Notes under the pieces: model-generated
Databases searched by the model: none
What the model was told of the DNA's origin: nothing
Seen by the model: only the letters and a program-made list of their open reading frames with translations
Translations under genes and position numbers: made by a program
Shown: one piece after another, positions 57,047-64,000 of the stretch
How the letters are laid out: each line of letters begins with the position of its first letter
Position numbering within the stretch: the stretch's first letter is position 1
Virus record (IMG/VR): IMGVR_UViG_3300010970_000136
Location: 1-64,000 of that record
DNA: 64,000 bases
Strand: one strand, 5' to 3'
Source of the DNA: a virus

Positions 57047-57598
57047 ATGGAGATAAAGAAAACAATTACAAGTATTTTTATGGTGCCTACACTAAAGGTA
57101 CCTAAAGATGCTTTAAGAGCAAATGGATTTGTGAACGCTTATATTCGAGATGATGAAAGAGATGATCACTACGATGGATGTGTCTATTTACTGTTTAAAC
57201 CAGAAAATGTAGATAAGTTCAGAGAGTTTCTTGATTCAGAATATGAAAGGACCAAAGACATTATTGAAGATTATGATTATGAAGGAGGATTTGTAGTTGT
57301 CGTGTATAAACTAAATGATGAATATACAGATGATTTCAAGCTTGTGAAGAATGGTAAATATTCTAGAACATCAAAAGAGTTTCAATTAATGTTTCCAAAG
57401 GTGGTTAAATTAGTTAAACAAGGATTACGTAGAGATGAAATATCTCTGCAGTATAGAATATTTAACAGAACACAAGACTTGATTGATTTCTGGGAAGAGA
57501 AATTAGGAATACGATTTGATGATGATCAAGAAGTGTGGGATGGATTTGATGAAGAAAAAGAAATACTAAACATTAAAACAATTAAAGAACATGTATAA
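57047..57598 (+). CDS. acidic hypothetical protein
   Basis: A 183-residue acidic protein. The segment VPTLKVPKDALRANGFVNAY... VYLLFKPENVDKFREFLDSEY is of a type common beside phage recombination genes. No catalytic motif recognised. Eight-base overlap with the next gene. Confidence 0.55.
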   Translation: MEIKKTITSIFMVPTLKVPKDALRANGFVNAYIRDDERDDHYDGCVYLLFKPENVDKFREFLDSEYERTKDIIEDYDYEGGFVVVVYKLNDEYTDDFKLVKNGKYSRTSKEFQLMFPKVVKLVKQGLRRDEISLQYRIFNRTQDLIDFWEEKLGIRFDDDQEVWDGFDEEKEILNIKTIKEHV

Positions 57599-57803
57599 CG
57601 AAGAAATATATCAAAAGTTATCAGCAGAGTTTGGTGAAAGTAGAATGGCAACAGTTACAGATGTAATATCTATGTTGTATGATATAAAATACCAAGCAGC
57701 TAAGAATACAGATGCTCTTAATGAATTTGATTATGAGCGTGACTGGTGGATGGAAAAACATAAAGAACTAATTAATAAAATAGAAACAACATGTCAGGAC
57801 TAG
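57591..57803 (+). CDS. small hypothetical protein
   Basis: A 70-residue helical acidic protein (VTDVISMLYDIKYQAAKNTD). Overlaps both neighbours by about 8-13 bases. Function unknown. Confidence 0.5.
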   Translation: MYNEEIYQKLSAEFGESRMATVTDVISMLYDIKYQAAKNTDALNEFDYERDWWMEKHKELINKIETTCQD

Positions 57804-58213
57804 AATTATTAGAAAAGTATCCCTTAACTTCAAAAGTTATTAATGATTGGGTAATGAGTCAAATGTTAGAATCTTTTAAAGATGATTCTGTACCACAAGA
57901 GTTTAAAGATTATATGCTATCACAAGGAGTGGAGAATGATAAGTTAGCAGTGATGATTGATTCACAACCTAGATTCTTATTTGATGTATTTGATTTCAAC
58001 AACATCATTATTGAAACTATTGTGTTCCCAGATAACACGTTCTCTTGTAAAATAGGTAGACAAGCTACCACTCTTTCCTGGAAGACTAGAAAAGAAGCTG
58101 AGAAGTTTGGTATAGAGGCAGCTTTTGAGTTGCTAGAAGAAGGTCTGCAAGAAGATAGAATGAACATAATAGCTCAGAATGGTAACACAGGAGAGCACTA
58201 TGATGAAAATTAA
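57791..58213 (+). CDS. hypothetical protein
   Basis: A 140-residue alpha/beta protein with a helical start and a beta segment (DVFDFNNIIIETIVFPDNTF). Function unknown. Confidence 0.5.
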   Translation: MSGLELLEKYPLTSKVINDWVMSQMLESFKDDSVPQEFKDYMLSQGVENDKLAVMIDSQPRFLFDVFDFNNIIIETIVFPDNTFSCKIGRQATTLSWKTRKEAEKFGIEAAFELLEEGLQEDRMNIIAQNGNTGEHYDEN

Positions 58214-58231
58214 TTAGGAATAATCAGGGAG

Positions 58232-58606
58232 ATGAATTATATTTGTCTCCCTACAACATTTAAACGTATGAGAACCAATAAAGAATTTAATGATAAGTAT
58301 GCTGCTTATTTAGAGAAAGACCACGCAGGCATGTCAATAGGAATACCTTCAGTGTTATCTTATGTTGACGTAGTATTCCAAGATCTTATAAAGATAGAAG
58401 GATTTAAATACCAACAAGTTAAAGCTAAGTTTGGATTAGCTAGAGTGTACACAAATCTAGATGAACTTCTTCCTTTTGTTGGGAGAATTATTCAGCAGGA
58501 ATTAGAAGAAAAGATTAACTTCATATTCAAAGTGGAGTATGAAATTGAACATAGATTAGCAAGCCTTAATTTAGATAAAGATGGAAAGAGTATACAACCA
58601 GTTTAA
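58232..58606 (+). CDS. hypothetical protein
   Basis: A 124-residue basic helical protein (MRTNKEFNDKYAAYLEKDHA; YQQVKAKFGLARVYTNLDELL). Overlaps the next gene by 26 bases. Function unknown. Confidence 0.5.
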   Translation: MNYICLPTTFKRMRTNKEFNDKYAAYLEKDHAGMSIGIPSVLSYVDVVFQDLIKIEGFKYQQVKAKFGLARVYTNLDELLPFVGRIIQQELEEKINFIFKVEYEIEHRLASLNLDKDGKSIQPV

Positions 58607-58829
58607 AGGAATAGAAATAGTTCACAAGAACTATAAAGGAATTTTGTGTGGGTATAACGATGAACATTTCATTCTTGCTGTAGAGGGTAATCCTAATTTA
58701 TCATTTAGAAAGCTTCCTAGAACATCAGTGATTGAACTAGAGCAATATAAGGATGTTAAATATAGATACATCTATGAGAACGAGAGTGAGCTAATTAAGC
58801 AAGCTAATGAACAAAAAGGGAACTCTTAG
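58581..58829 (+). CDS. small hypothetical protein
   Basis: An 82-residue protein with a beta-rich start (VYNQFKGIEIVHKNYKGILC; HFILAVEGNPNLSFRKLP), SH3-like in layout. Overlaps the next gene by 23 bases. Function unknown. Confidence 0.55.
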   Translation: MERVYNQFKGIEIVHKNYKGILCGYNDEHFILAVEGNPNLSFRKLPRTSVIELEQYKDVKYRYIYENESELIKQANEQKGNS

Positions 58830-58998
58830 AAAAACTTTATCTCTAAGGACTAAGTTATTGATCTATGAGTATAAAGAAAAGTTTCCACAAATGTCACCAG
58901 ATGAAGTGTGTATGGCATTCTGCATAGAGGATAAAACTGTAAAACGTTTATTCGATCAAGAATTCCTAATCATACCTTCTAAAATGAATAGAAAATGA
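58807..58998 (+). CDS. small HTH-like basic protein
   Basis: A 63-residue basic protein; MSPDEVCMAFCIEDKTVKRLFDQEF resembles a helix-turn-helix. ATGA overlap with the next gene. Confidence 0.55.
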   Translation: MNKKGTLRKTLSLRTKLLIYEYKEKFPQMSPDEVCMAFCIEDKTVKRLFDQEFLIIPSKMNRK

Positions 58999-59177
58999 GT
59001 AAAAAAGAGTATATATTAGGTGTAGATTACACAATAGAAGAAGGGCGAGTTGTTTGGTCAGGCGAATATCTTGCCAAAAAAGGAACTTGTTGTGGTAACG
59101 CATGTGATAATTGCCCTTATACAAGACCATTTAAAGGAAACACCAAGTTAAGAAAAAAGTATAAAAGTATTGAATAA
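58995..59177 (+). CDS. CGNxCxNCPY (DUF5522-like) protein
   Basis: A 60-residue protein with GTCCGNACDNCPYTRPFKG, the diagnostic motif of a small family common in Bacteroidota. It begins with a beta hairpin (YTIEEGRVVWSGEYLAKK). The match supports a Bacteroidota host. Function unknown; a metal site is likely. Confidence 0.7.
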   Translation: MSKKEYILGVDYTIEEGRVVWSGEYLAKKGTCCGNACDNCPYTRPFKGNTKLRKKYKSIE

Positions 59178-59209
59178 TTTCTGTTTTTTCTGTTTTTAAT
59201 TGTTGGAAT

Positions 59210-59235
59210 AGCCTCTAAGAAATTAGGGGCTTTTT
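59210..59235 (+). terminator. Rho-independent terminator before recA
   Basis: AGCCTCTAA pairs with TTAGGGGCT (one G-U), loop GAAA, followed by TTTTT. It separates the preceding small genes from recA. Confidence 0.9.
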
Positions 59236-59270
59236 CGACTAAAACACTAGGAAAAACGGAGGAAATTCAG

Positions 59271-59278
59271 TATATTTG
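59271..59278 (+). promoter_or_regulatory. putative -7 element of a recA promoter
   Basis: TATATTTG matches TAnnTTTG 24 bases before the recA ATG and just after a terminator. No TTG lies at the expected -33 position, so it is only a partial match. Confidence 0.45.
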
Positions 59279-59302
59279 AAAGACAATTAAAACAATTAAA
59301 CA

Positions 59303-60358
59303 ATGGCAAAGAAAGCAGTAACAAAAGAAACTAACAGTAAGTTTCAAGAAACAATCGACAACCTAAATAAGAAATATGGTGTTGGTTCAGTATTAGCATT
59401 AGATTCTAATTCAACAGAAAAGTATGATGTAATCAGTACAGGAAGTATTGGTTTTGATCATATTACTCTTGGTGTAGGAGGATTTGTAAAAGGTAAGTTA
59501 TATGAGCTTATGGGATGGGAAGGTACAGGTAAATCTACAATTTGTGGACATGCTGCTGCAGAGTGTCAGAAAGCTGGAGGTACTGTATTGTATATCGATG
59601 GTGAGCATGCTGTTGATAAGAACTACTTCAAACAATTAGGAGTGGATACAACTAAGATGTTGATTGCTCAACCATCATGTGGTGAAGAAGGATTTAACAT
59701 TGCTATGGATATGATTAACACTGGAGAGATTGATCTTGTAATCATTGATTCAGATAGCTCACTTATCCCTAAGAAGATGTTAGATGGTGATGTAGGTGAT
59801 TCTACTATTGGTAGAAAAGCTTTATTGAACAGTAATGCATATCCAAAACTTAAAGGAGCTCTATCAAAACACAATGTATGTGTGATTGTAATCTCTCAGT
59901 ATCGTGAGAAGATTGGTGTTATGTTTGGTAATCCTACAACAACACAAGGTGGTCATGCTCTTAAGTTCTATTCAGATGTTCGTATAGAAGTGTCTAGAAC
60001 CTTAGCTAAAGATGGTGATGTAAACTATGGTAATATTACTAAGTTGAAAGCTATCAAGAATAAGATGTCTCCTCCATATAGAAAATCAGAGTTTGAGATT
60101 GTATATGGTAAAGGTATTGATATCCTTGATGAGATGATGAGTCTTCTTAACGAGTTTGAATTAGGACGTAAGTATGGTAAGACTATGACTGTTGATGGAA
60201 CTAAATATGATTTAGAAGAATTCAAACAATTAGTAGTTGATAATCCAGAGTTCTATGATGAATTGAGAGATAAGATTATTGCTAAGATTAATGAAGTAGA
60301 TCTTCCTGTTGAAGAAGTGGAAGTAGAAGAAGATAATGATACACCAGAAGAGTTATGA
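59303..60358 (+). CDS. recA: RecA recombinase
   Basis: A 351-residue protein. Walker A WEGTGKSTIC near residue 76, MAW-like GEHAVDKNYFKQLGV near 100, Walker B DLVIIDSDSSLIPK near 145, loop 1/2-type segments and SQYREKIGVMFGNP near 205, then a helical C-terminus with an acidic tail (VEEVEVEEDNDTPEEL). It carries out strand exchange in phage recombination and replication restart. ATGA overlap with the dNMP kinase. Confidence 0.93.
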   Translation: MAKKAVTKETNSKFQETIDNLNKKYGVGSVLALDSNSTEKYDVISTGSIGFDHITLGVGGFVKGKLYELMGWEGTGKSTICGHAAAECQKAGGTVLYIDGEHAVDKNYFKQLGVDTTKMLIAQPSCGEEGFNIAMDMINTGEIDLVIIDSDSSLIPKKMLDGDVGDSTIGRKALLNSNAYPKLKGALSKHNVCVIVISQYREKIGVMFGNPTTTQGGHALKFYSDVRIEVSRTLAKDGDVNYGNITKLKAIKNKMSPPYRKSEFEIVYGKGIDILDEMMSLLNEFELGRKYGKTMTVDGTKYDLEEFKQLVVDNPEFYDELRDKIIAKINEVDLPVEEVEVEEDNDTPEEL

Positions 60359-61074
60359 TAATAGGTATTAATGGAAAGATAGGTTCTGGAAAGGACACTG
60401 TTGGAAGTATTATACAATATCTTACAGCAGAAGACACTGGACAATTTTGTTTAGGCAGAATAGAATCAGGCAAGTCAATAGAAGGACATCACAATAGTAC
60501 ATTTGAAATTAAGAAGTTTGCAGGGAAGCTAAAAACAATGGCTTCTCTTCTTACTGGGATTCCTGTAGAGAAGTTTGAAGATCAAGAGTTCAAGAAAACA
60601 TATCTAAGTGAAGAGTGGAACTCTCCTTACAATATTCCTTTCTCTGGTCCAGACTTTGTAGAGCACGATGGAAGAATGACTGTAAGAGAACTTCTTCAGA
60701 AGCTTGGTACAGATGCTATGCGTGATAATTTACATGAGAATGTATGGGTGAATGCTTTGTTTGCTGATTACAAAGGTATTGTAACAGAACCTGCTAAGTT
60801 TGGTGGCACTGCTATTGGAGAGTATCCTAACTGGGTCATTACAGACATGAGATTTCCTAATGAAATGGATGCTGTTTATAAAAGAGAAGGATTTACTATT
60901 AGAGTGGTAAGAGATTATGCTTTACGAGGTGGTCCTGAAGATCCTAAAAATCAACATCCATCAGAAACAGCTCTTGATGATTCACATTTTGATTATGAAA
61001 TCATCAATGATGGAACAATAGAAGATCTTATAGAAAAAGTTAGAGAGATACTAATCAAAGAAGATGTAATATGA
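60355..61074 (+). CDS. deoxynucleoside monophosphate kinase-like protein
   Basis: A 239-residue P-loop kinase: GINGKIGSGKDTVGS near residue 4, a KKFAGKLKTMASLLTG segment near 55, LLQKLGTDAMRDNLHENVWVN near 105 and VITDMRFPNEMDA near 160 match the T4 gene 1 type deoxynucleoside monophosphate kinase. It supplies dNDPs for replication. ATGA overlaps on both sides. Confidence 0.85.
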   Translation: MIIGINGKIGSGKDTVGSIIQYLTAEDTGQFCLGRIESGKSIEGHHNSTFEIKKFAGKLKTMASLLTGIPVEKFEDQEFKKTYLSEEWNSPYNIPFSGPDFVEHDGRMTVRELLQKLGTDAMRDNLHENVWVNALFADYKGIVTEPAKFGGTAIGEYPNWVITDMRFPNEMDAVYKREGFTIRVVRDYALRGGPEDPKNQHPSETALDDSHFDYEIINDGTIEDLIEKVREILIKEDVI

Positions 61075-61445
61075 ATCCAAGATTTGAACCAAAGCATATA
61101 TTAGCAATAGATTTTGATCTAACTATATGTATGAGTGATTATCCACACCTTGGTCCCATTAGAGATGGGGCTAAGGAGGTAATTACTAAATTGTACAATG
61201 AAGGATTTGGTATTGTAATTAATACATGTAGAGAAGGACATCCTTTATCTGATGCTATGCATTGGTTAAAAGAAAATGACATTCCTTATCACTATATTAA
61301 TTGTAACTTTCCACATCTAATTGAGCATTACAAAGCTGATTGTCGTAAGATATCTGCAGACATGTACATTGATGACAAAGGAGTGGAACCTCTTCCATCA
61401 TGGGAAACTATTTATGAAATAATAAACAACAAATTTAATTTATGA
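61071..61445 (+). CDS. HAD-family phosphatase
   Basis: A 124-residue protein with HAD motif I AIDFDLTICM near residue 10 (DxDxT), motif II-type INTCREG near 48, motif III Lys in HYKADCRK and motif IV ADMYIDDKG near 103. It is of the short nucleotidase or polynucleotide 3'-phosphatase kind used in nucleotide metabolism. ATGA overlaps. Confidence 0.85.
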   Translation: MNPRFEPKHILAIDFDLTICMSDYPHLGPIRDGAKEVITKLYNEGFGIVINTCREGHPLSDAMHWLKENDIPYHYINCNFPHLIEHYKADCRKISADMYIDDKGVEPLPSWETIYEIINNKFNL

Positions 61446-61747
61446 AATATCAAGAATTAGAAGCTCTTGTAATAGCTTGGGCAGCACAAAAAGGAATATT
61501 AGAAAATGGTACACCAAGAGCACAAGCTATGAAGACTTGGGAAGAAACAGATGAATTGATTCAAGCTATTGAAAAAGACGATAGAGCAGAGGTTATTGAT
61601 GCTCTGGGAGATATTCTAGTAACAATCATTATCCAAGCTGAGATGCAAGGATTAAGTCTTACAGAGTGTTTAGAAAGTGCATACAATGTGATCTCTAAAC
61701 GTACAGGTAAAATGGTTGATGGACAATTTGTGAAAGATCATGAGTAG
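61442..61747 (+). CDS. MazG-like nucleotide pyrophosphohydrolase
   Basis: A 101-residue helical protein. ETDELIQAIEKDDRAEVIDALGDILVTI carries the acidic Mg-binding ExxE...ExxD pattern of the all-alpha NTP pyrophosphatase family. It may hydrolyse unwanted dNTPs or lower the host alarmone pool, as proposed for phage MazG. Eight-base overlap with the next gene. Confidence 0.8.
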   Translation: MKYQELEALVIAWAAQKGILENGTPRAQAMKTWEETDELIQAIEKDDRAEVIDALGDILVTIIIQAEMQGLSLTECLESAYNVISKRTGKMVDGQFVKDHE

Positions 61748-62009
61748 TTTTGATTTCCCTCAGATATGTACCAAATGTCAGGGATATGTAACTATACCTT
61801 ACACTTGGAGCAGTACAGCTGTGTATATGTTGTGCAGTTGTCCAAAAGTTTCTCTATCATGGGAATGTCACAGATGTAGAAAGATTAATGCTCCATGGAA
61901 AGGAAGTTGTGATTGCACACCTTCTCAATTGAACAGTCCTGTTACATCTGGTACAGTACCGTATGCAGATGGTACAACTAATCTTACCATTACCAAAAAT
62001 GAAATGTAA
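61740..62009 (+). CDS. zinc-ribbon protein
   Basis: An 89-residue protein with CTKCQGY near residue 9, CSCP near 31, CHRCRK near 41 and CDC near 53: probably two zinc sites. The C-terminus is Thr-rich. Overlaps the next gene by 11 bases. Confidence 0.6.
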   Translation: MSSFDFPQICTKCQGYVTIPYTWSSTAVYMLCSCPKVSLSWECHRCRKINAPWKGSCDCTPSQLNSPVTSGTVPYADGTTNLTITKNEM

Positions 62010-62394
62010 AACCTGTGGGAAGAACTCTGACAGTGAGTATTGTTTCCAACATAAACCTAGAAAACAACTACAACAACGTGGGATAAAACCATCATTAACT
62101 ACCAAAAAGAAGGTTAATGATGGAAAATCCCATCAAATGAGAGAGATGTTTCTTAGCGTATGGAAAAAAAGAAAACACCATTCAGAAGTGAGTGGTGCCT
62201 ATCTTGGTAGTGAGCCTATGTCTACATACTTCCATCATATACTAGCTAAAGAAAAATATCCTGAAGCTTGTCTGGATGAGGAAAATATCATACTTTTGAC
62301 CCTAGAGGAGCATTCTAACGTAGAAAATGATATGTATAGGTATGAGGAGGTTAACAGAAGACGTGAACAATTAAAAGTTAAATACAAATTATGA
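61999..62394 (+). CDS. HNH-type nuclease of the NinG/Rap kind
   Basis: A 131-residue protein from ATG 61999 (MKCKTCGKNSDSEYCFQHKP). A first CxxC...CxxH zinc pair is followed by a Lys/Arg linker and FLSVWKKRKHHSEVSGAYLG, STYFHHILAKEKYP, ENIILLTLEEHSNVE, which resembles the phage recombination-endonuclease NinG layout (conserved FHHIL and H). Likely a DNA-structure endonuclease. Confidence 0.75.
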   Translation: MKCKTCGKNSDSEYCFQHKPRKQLQQRGIKPSLTTKKKVNDGKSHQMREMFLSVWKKRKHHSEVSGAYLGSEPMSTYFHHILAKEKYPEACLDEENIILLTLEEHSNVENDMYRYEEVNRRREQLKVKYKL

Positions 62395-62651
62395 ACATAG
62401 AAGTGCTTAAATTTAGCGCTACCTGGTGTGGACCATGTAGAGTGTTAGCTCAAAACTTAACAGGAGTTGAGGGAATCACAAGTATTGACATTGATAAAGA
62501 TATGGAAACAGCTAGATCTTACAATGTTAGGAATGTACCATTGTTAGTCTTTAAAAAGAACGGTAAAGAAGTGCACAGACAAACTGGAGCTATTTCTAAA
62601 GATCAATATCTTGCTATTCTTACAGAGATTAATGATGCAAAAGAAATATAA
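62391..62651 (+). CDS. thioredoxin
   Basis: An 86-residue thioredoxin-fold protein: active site SATWCGPCRV near residue 10 and the cis-Pro NVRNVPLLVFK near residue 48. It may keep a ribonucleotide reductase or phage polymerase reduced. ATGA overlap with the preceding gene. Confidence 0.92.
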   Translation: MNIEVLKFSATWCGPCRVLAQNLTGVEGITSIDIDKDMETARSYNVRNVPLLVFKKNGKEVHRQTGAISKDQYLAILTEINDAKEI

Positions 62652-62666
62652 TTAAAAACAACCAAT

Positions 62667-62945
62667 ATGAAAAACCAATTTTTTTACACAGTGACGATGA
62701 ATGAGAAGCAATATAAAGCTTCTTTGAACATCAACAAAGTTATTCGATCATTAGCTAATGACGAAGGAGGACTTATTGTTATTCTAGATGATTTCAATGA
62801 GAGAGTGTCTAAACAACCAGACATTGATCTTAAGACTAACAAAATGAAAGGATTCAAGACTGTACGTGAAACTGTACAATCAGAAATTGAATTGACTCCA
62901 GAGGACGCACAAAGATTTATTGAAATAACTGAATATAAAGGATAA
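62667..62945 (+). CDS. hypothetical protein
   Basis: A 92-residue protein (MKNQFFYTVTMNEKQYKASL) with a beta-rich start and a helical end. One-base overlap with the next gene. Function unknown; conserved-phage character by position only. Confidence 0.55.
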   Translation: MKNQFFYTVTMNEKQYKASLNINKVIRSLANDEGGLIVILDDFNERVSKQPDIDLKTNKMKGFKTVRETVQSEIELTPEDAQRFIEITEYKG

Positions 62946-63184
62946 TGGAAGAAGAAAAAGTATTGTCTTTTGGACAAAAATTAGTAGGATTAACATTTAA
63001 TCCTTCAGGAGATGAAAAAGTACAACGAGCAAAAGAGCTTTGTGCTGAATTAGCTGATTTATTATTTCAGAATACACAGCCTGAACATCCTGCATCATTA
63101 AATCAATTGTTAATAAATAAAGCAATTGGAGACATATTAGATGCTCAAATGAATGTAGTAAAAGTGTTAACATTTAAATATTAA
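62945..63184 (+). CDS. hypothetical protein with Acb2-like pattern
   Basis: A 79-residue helical protein: SFGQKLVGLTFNPSGDEKVQ, then RAKELCAELADLL and LINKAIGDILDAQMNVVKVL. The order FNPSGD...K......AEL and the C-terminal helix resemble the small phage protein family that includes the cyclic-nucleotide sponge Acb2 and relatives with the FNPS motif. The match is from memory of a short motif, so this is a lead and not an assignment. Confidence 0.6.
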   Translation: MEEEKVLSFGQKLVGLTFNPSGDEKVQRAKELCAELADLLFQNTQPEHPASLNQLLINKAIGDILDAQMNVVKVLTFKY

Positions 63185-63188
63185 AATC

Positions 63189-63470
63189 ATGCCAAGACTA
63201 TTGGGAAATCGTATCTACTTAGAGATACCAAAGAAAGAAGAAAGTAAGCTTATTGTAGATGAAAATACAAAAGAAGCTTTAGAAAAAGAAATGATTAAGA
63301 AAATGTCAAGATTGACTGTACATAGTATAGGAGAACTTGTAACAAACGTTAAAGTTGGAGAAGAGGTGCTAGTTGATCCAGAAGCTTTGTCAAGAGCTAA
63401 AGTGATTCCTTTTTCAGAAGAAGAAGATGTGCTTCTAATATCACCATTTGATGTAATTCATGTGTGGTAA
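63189..63470 (+). CDS. GroES-like co-chaperonin candidate
   Basis: A 93-residue protein: LGNRIYLEIPKKEES at the start, VHSIGELVTNVKVGEEVLVDPEAL in the middle, then DVLLISPFDVIHVW. This is the Cpn10/T4 gp31 order, with an acidic mobile-loop-like segment (residues 20-45). It would assist host GroEL in folding the capsid protein. It ends 1 base into the glycosyltransferase gene. Confidence 0.65.
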   Translation: MPRLLGNRIYLEIPKKEESKLIVDENTKEALEKEMIKKMSRLTVHSIGELVTNVKVGEEVLVDPEALSRAKVIPFSEEEDVLLISPFDVIHVW

Positions 63471-64000
63471 TGAAAGCACTTATATTTACATGTTCGTATA
63501 ATAGACCTTATATGTTGAGACAATGCATGTTGAATGCAAAGAATCAATCATATCAGAACATTATACATGCAGTGAATATTGTATCAGATGGAGGGAAGGA
63601 TCAAAACTTCCTTCCTCTATACAATGATCTTTTAGATGATAAGCTTATTGTAAACAAAGGGAATAACAACTTTATACATTTCAATAATATGATTGCTATA
63701 AAGAGTGTTCCTGATTACGAACAGTATGATGTGTTCATCAAAATGGATGATGATGACATATACAAAAAAGACTATGTTAAGAACATCATAGACGTGTTCA
63801 AATCTAATCCAGATGTAGATATTGTATCTACAAGAATTAATCATCAATTGAATGGGATACAAATGGTATCAGGTAACTATGATAACTTAGGAGGTAATCC
63901 AAACAATAGCACATATCATATGCCTATGACATTTGCATTTAATAAGAAAGCATTTGATTGCATAGCCAACACTCCTCCTAATGAGGTTAATTGGAATGAT
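63470..64000 (+). CDS. glycosyltransferase family 2-like protein (partial, runs off the right edge)
   Basis: The open frame starts ATG 63470 (overlapping the previous stop TAATG) and reads MKALIFTCSYNRPYMLRQCM. It holds NQSYQNIIHAVNIVSDGG and the metal-binding acidic cluster IKMDDDDIYKKDYV, typical of GT-A glycosyltransferases. At least 177 residues are present. It may modify DNA, capsid or host envelope sugars. The minus-strand open frame inside it is a shadow. Confidence 0.75.
   Translation, partial: MKALIFTCSYNRPYMLRQCMLNAKNQSYQNIIHAVNIVSDGGKDQNFLPLYNDLLDDKLIVNKGNNNFIHFNNMIAIKSVPDYEQYDVFIKMDDDDIYKKDYVKNIIDVFKSNPDVDIVSTRINHQLNGIQMVSGNYDNLGGNPNNSTYHMPMTFAFNKKAFDCIANTPPNEVNWND

Noticed and set aside
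1-64000. CRISPR array, integrase, insertion sequence or transposase
   Set aside because: No spaced direct repeats of CRISPR size, no tyrosine or serine recombinase motifs and no DDE transposase were seen. The only candidate mobile unit is the endonuclease VII-type cassette.

Overview
This window is one stretch of an AT-rich double-stranded DNA phage genome (GC in the low thirties by eye) that infects a Bacteroidota host. It looks like a crAss-like phage (Crassvirales) or a close relative. The evidence is the order terminase large subunit - portal - acidic scaffold-like protein - major capsid protein - connector proteins on one strand, a divergent early and replication arm on the other, family-B DNA polymerase, DnaG-like primase, DnaB-like helicase, SF2 helicase, uracil-DNA-glycosylase-like protein, HU/IHF-like protein, rIIA/rIIB-like pair and RecA. 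Host assignment rests on Bacteroidota-type promoters (TTG-N19-TAnnTTTG), A-rich leaders without Shine-Dalgarno sites, a lipobox protein and a CGNxCxNCPY protein. The assignment comes from reading motifs, not from a search.

Left arm (1-20379, minus strand, transcribed right to left): a winged-helix-like regulator, an HU/IHF-like protein, small zinc and acidic proteins, a terminase small-subunit candidate, TerL, portal, scaffold-like protein, major capsid protein, a short RNA island (three stem-delimited elements and an initiator-like tRNA-Met), then connector, decoration and fibre genes, several with Thr-rich linkers, a calcineurin-like phosphoesterase and the next connector genes running off the left edge.

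Control region (20380-21608): two non-coding blocks around one 133-residue gene. They hold a G-rich tract, competing GC-rich hairpins, a 13-bp hairpin and AT-rich tandem repeats. This is a candidate origin and divergent regulatory region.

Early arm (21609-39407, plus strand): about 60 small, tightly packed, often ATGA-overlapping genes, including many small membrane proteins, small zinc proteins, a MoxR ATPase/VWA pair, a lipoprotein, two TM peptides, a second phosphoesterase and a tandem family of SH3/KOW-like small proteins, one of which is split at an A7 run. Inside this arm, 30082-31414 is a non-coding RNA island carrying a complete tmRNA, a leucine-type tRNA with an enlarged anticodon loop and other unassigned structures, ending in a terminator.

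Replication and metabolism arm (39417-64000, plus strand): it opens with a clear promoter overlapping a terminator, then PolB, helicase-loader candidate, DnaB-like and SF2 helicases, Sak4-like ATPase, SSB candidate, primase, UDG-like protein, rIIA-like and rIIB-like proteins, endonuclease VII-type and HNH nucleases, PD-(D/E)XK nuclease, RecA, dNMP kinase, HAD phosphatase, MazG-like protein, thioredoxin, GroES-like protein and, at the right edge, a partial glycosyltransferase. The most unusual content is the two RNA islands, the expanded-loop tRNA, the split paralogue and the short leader motifs repeated ahead of start codons.
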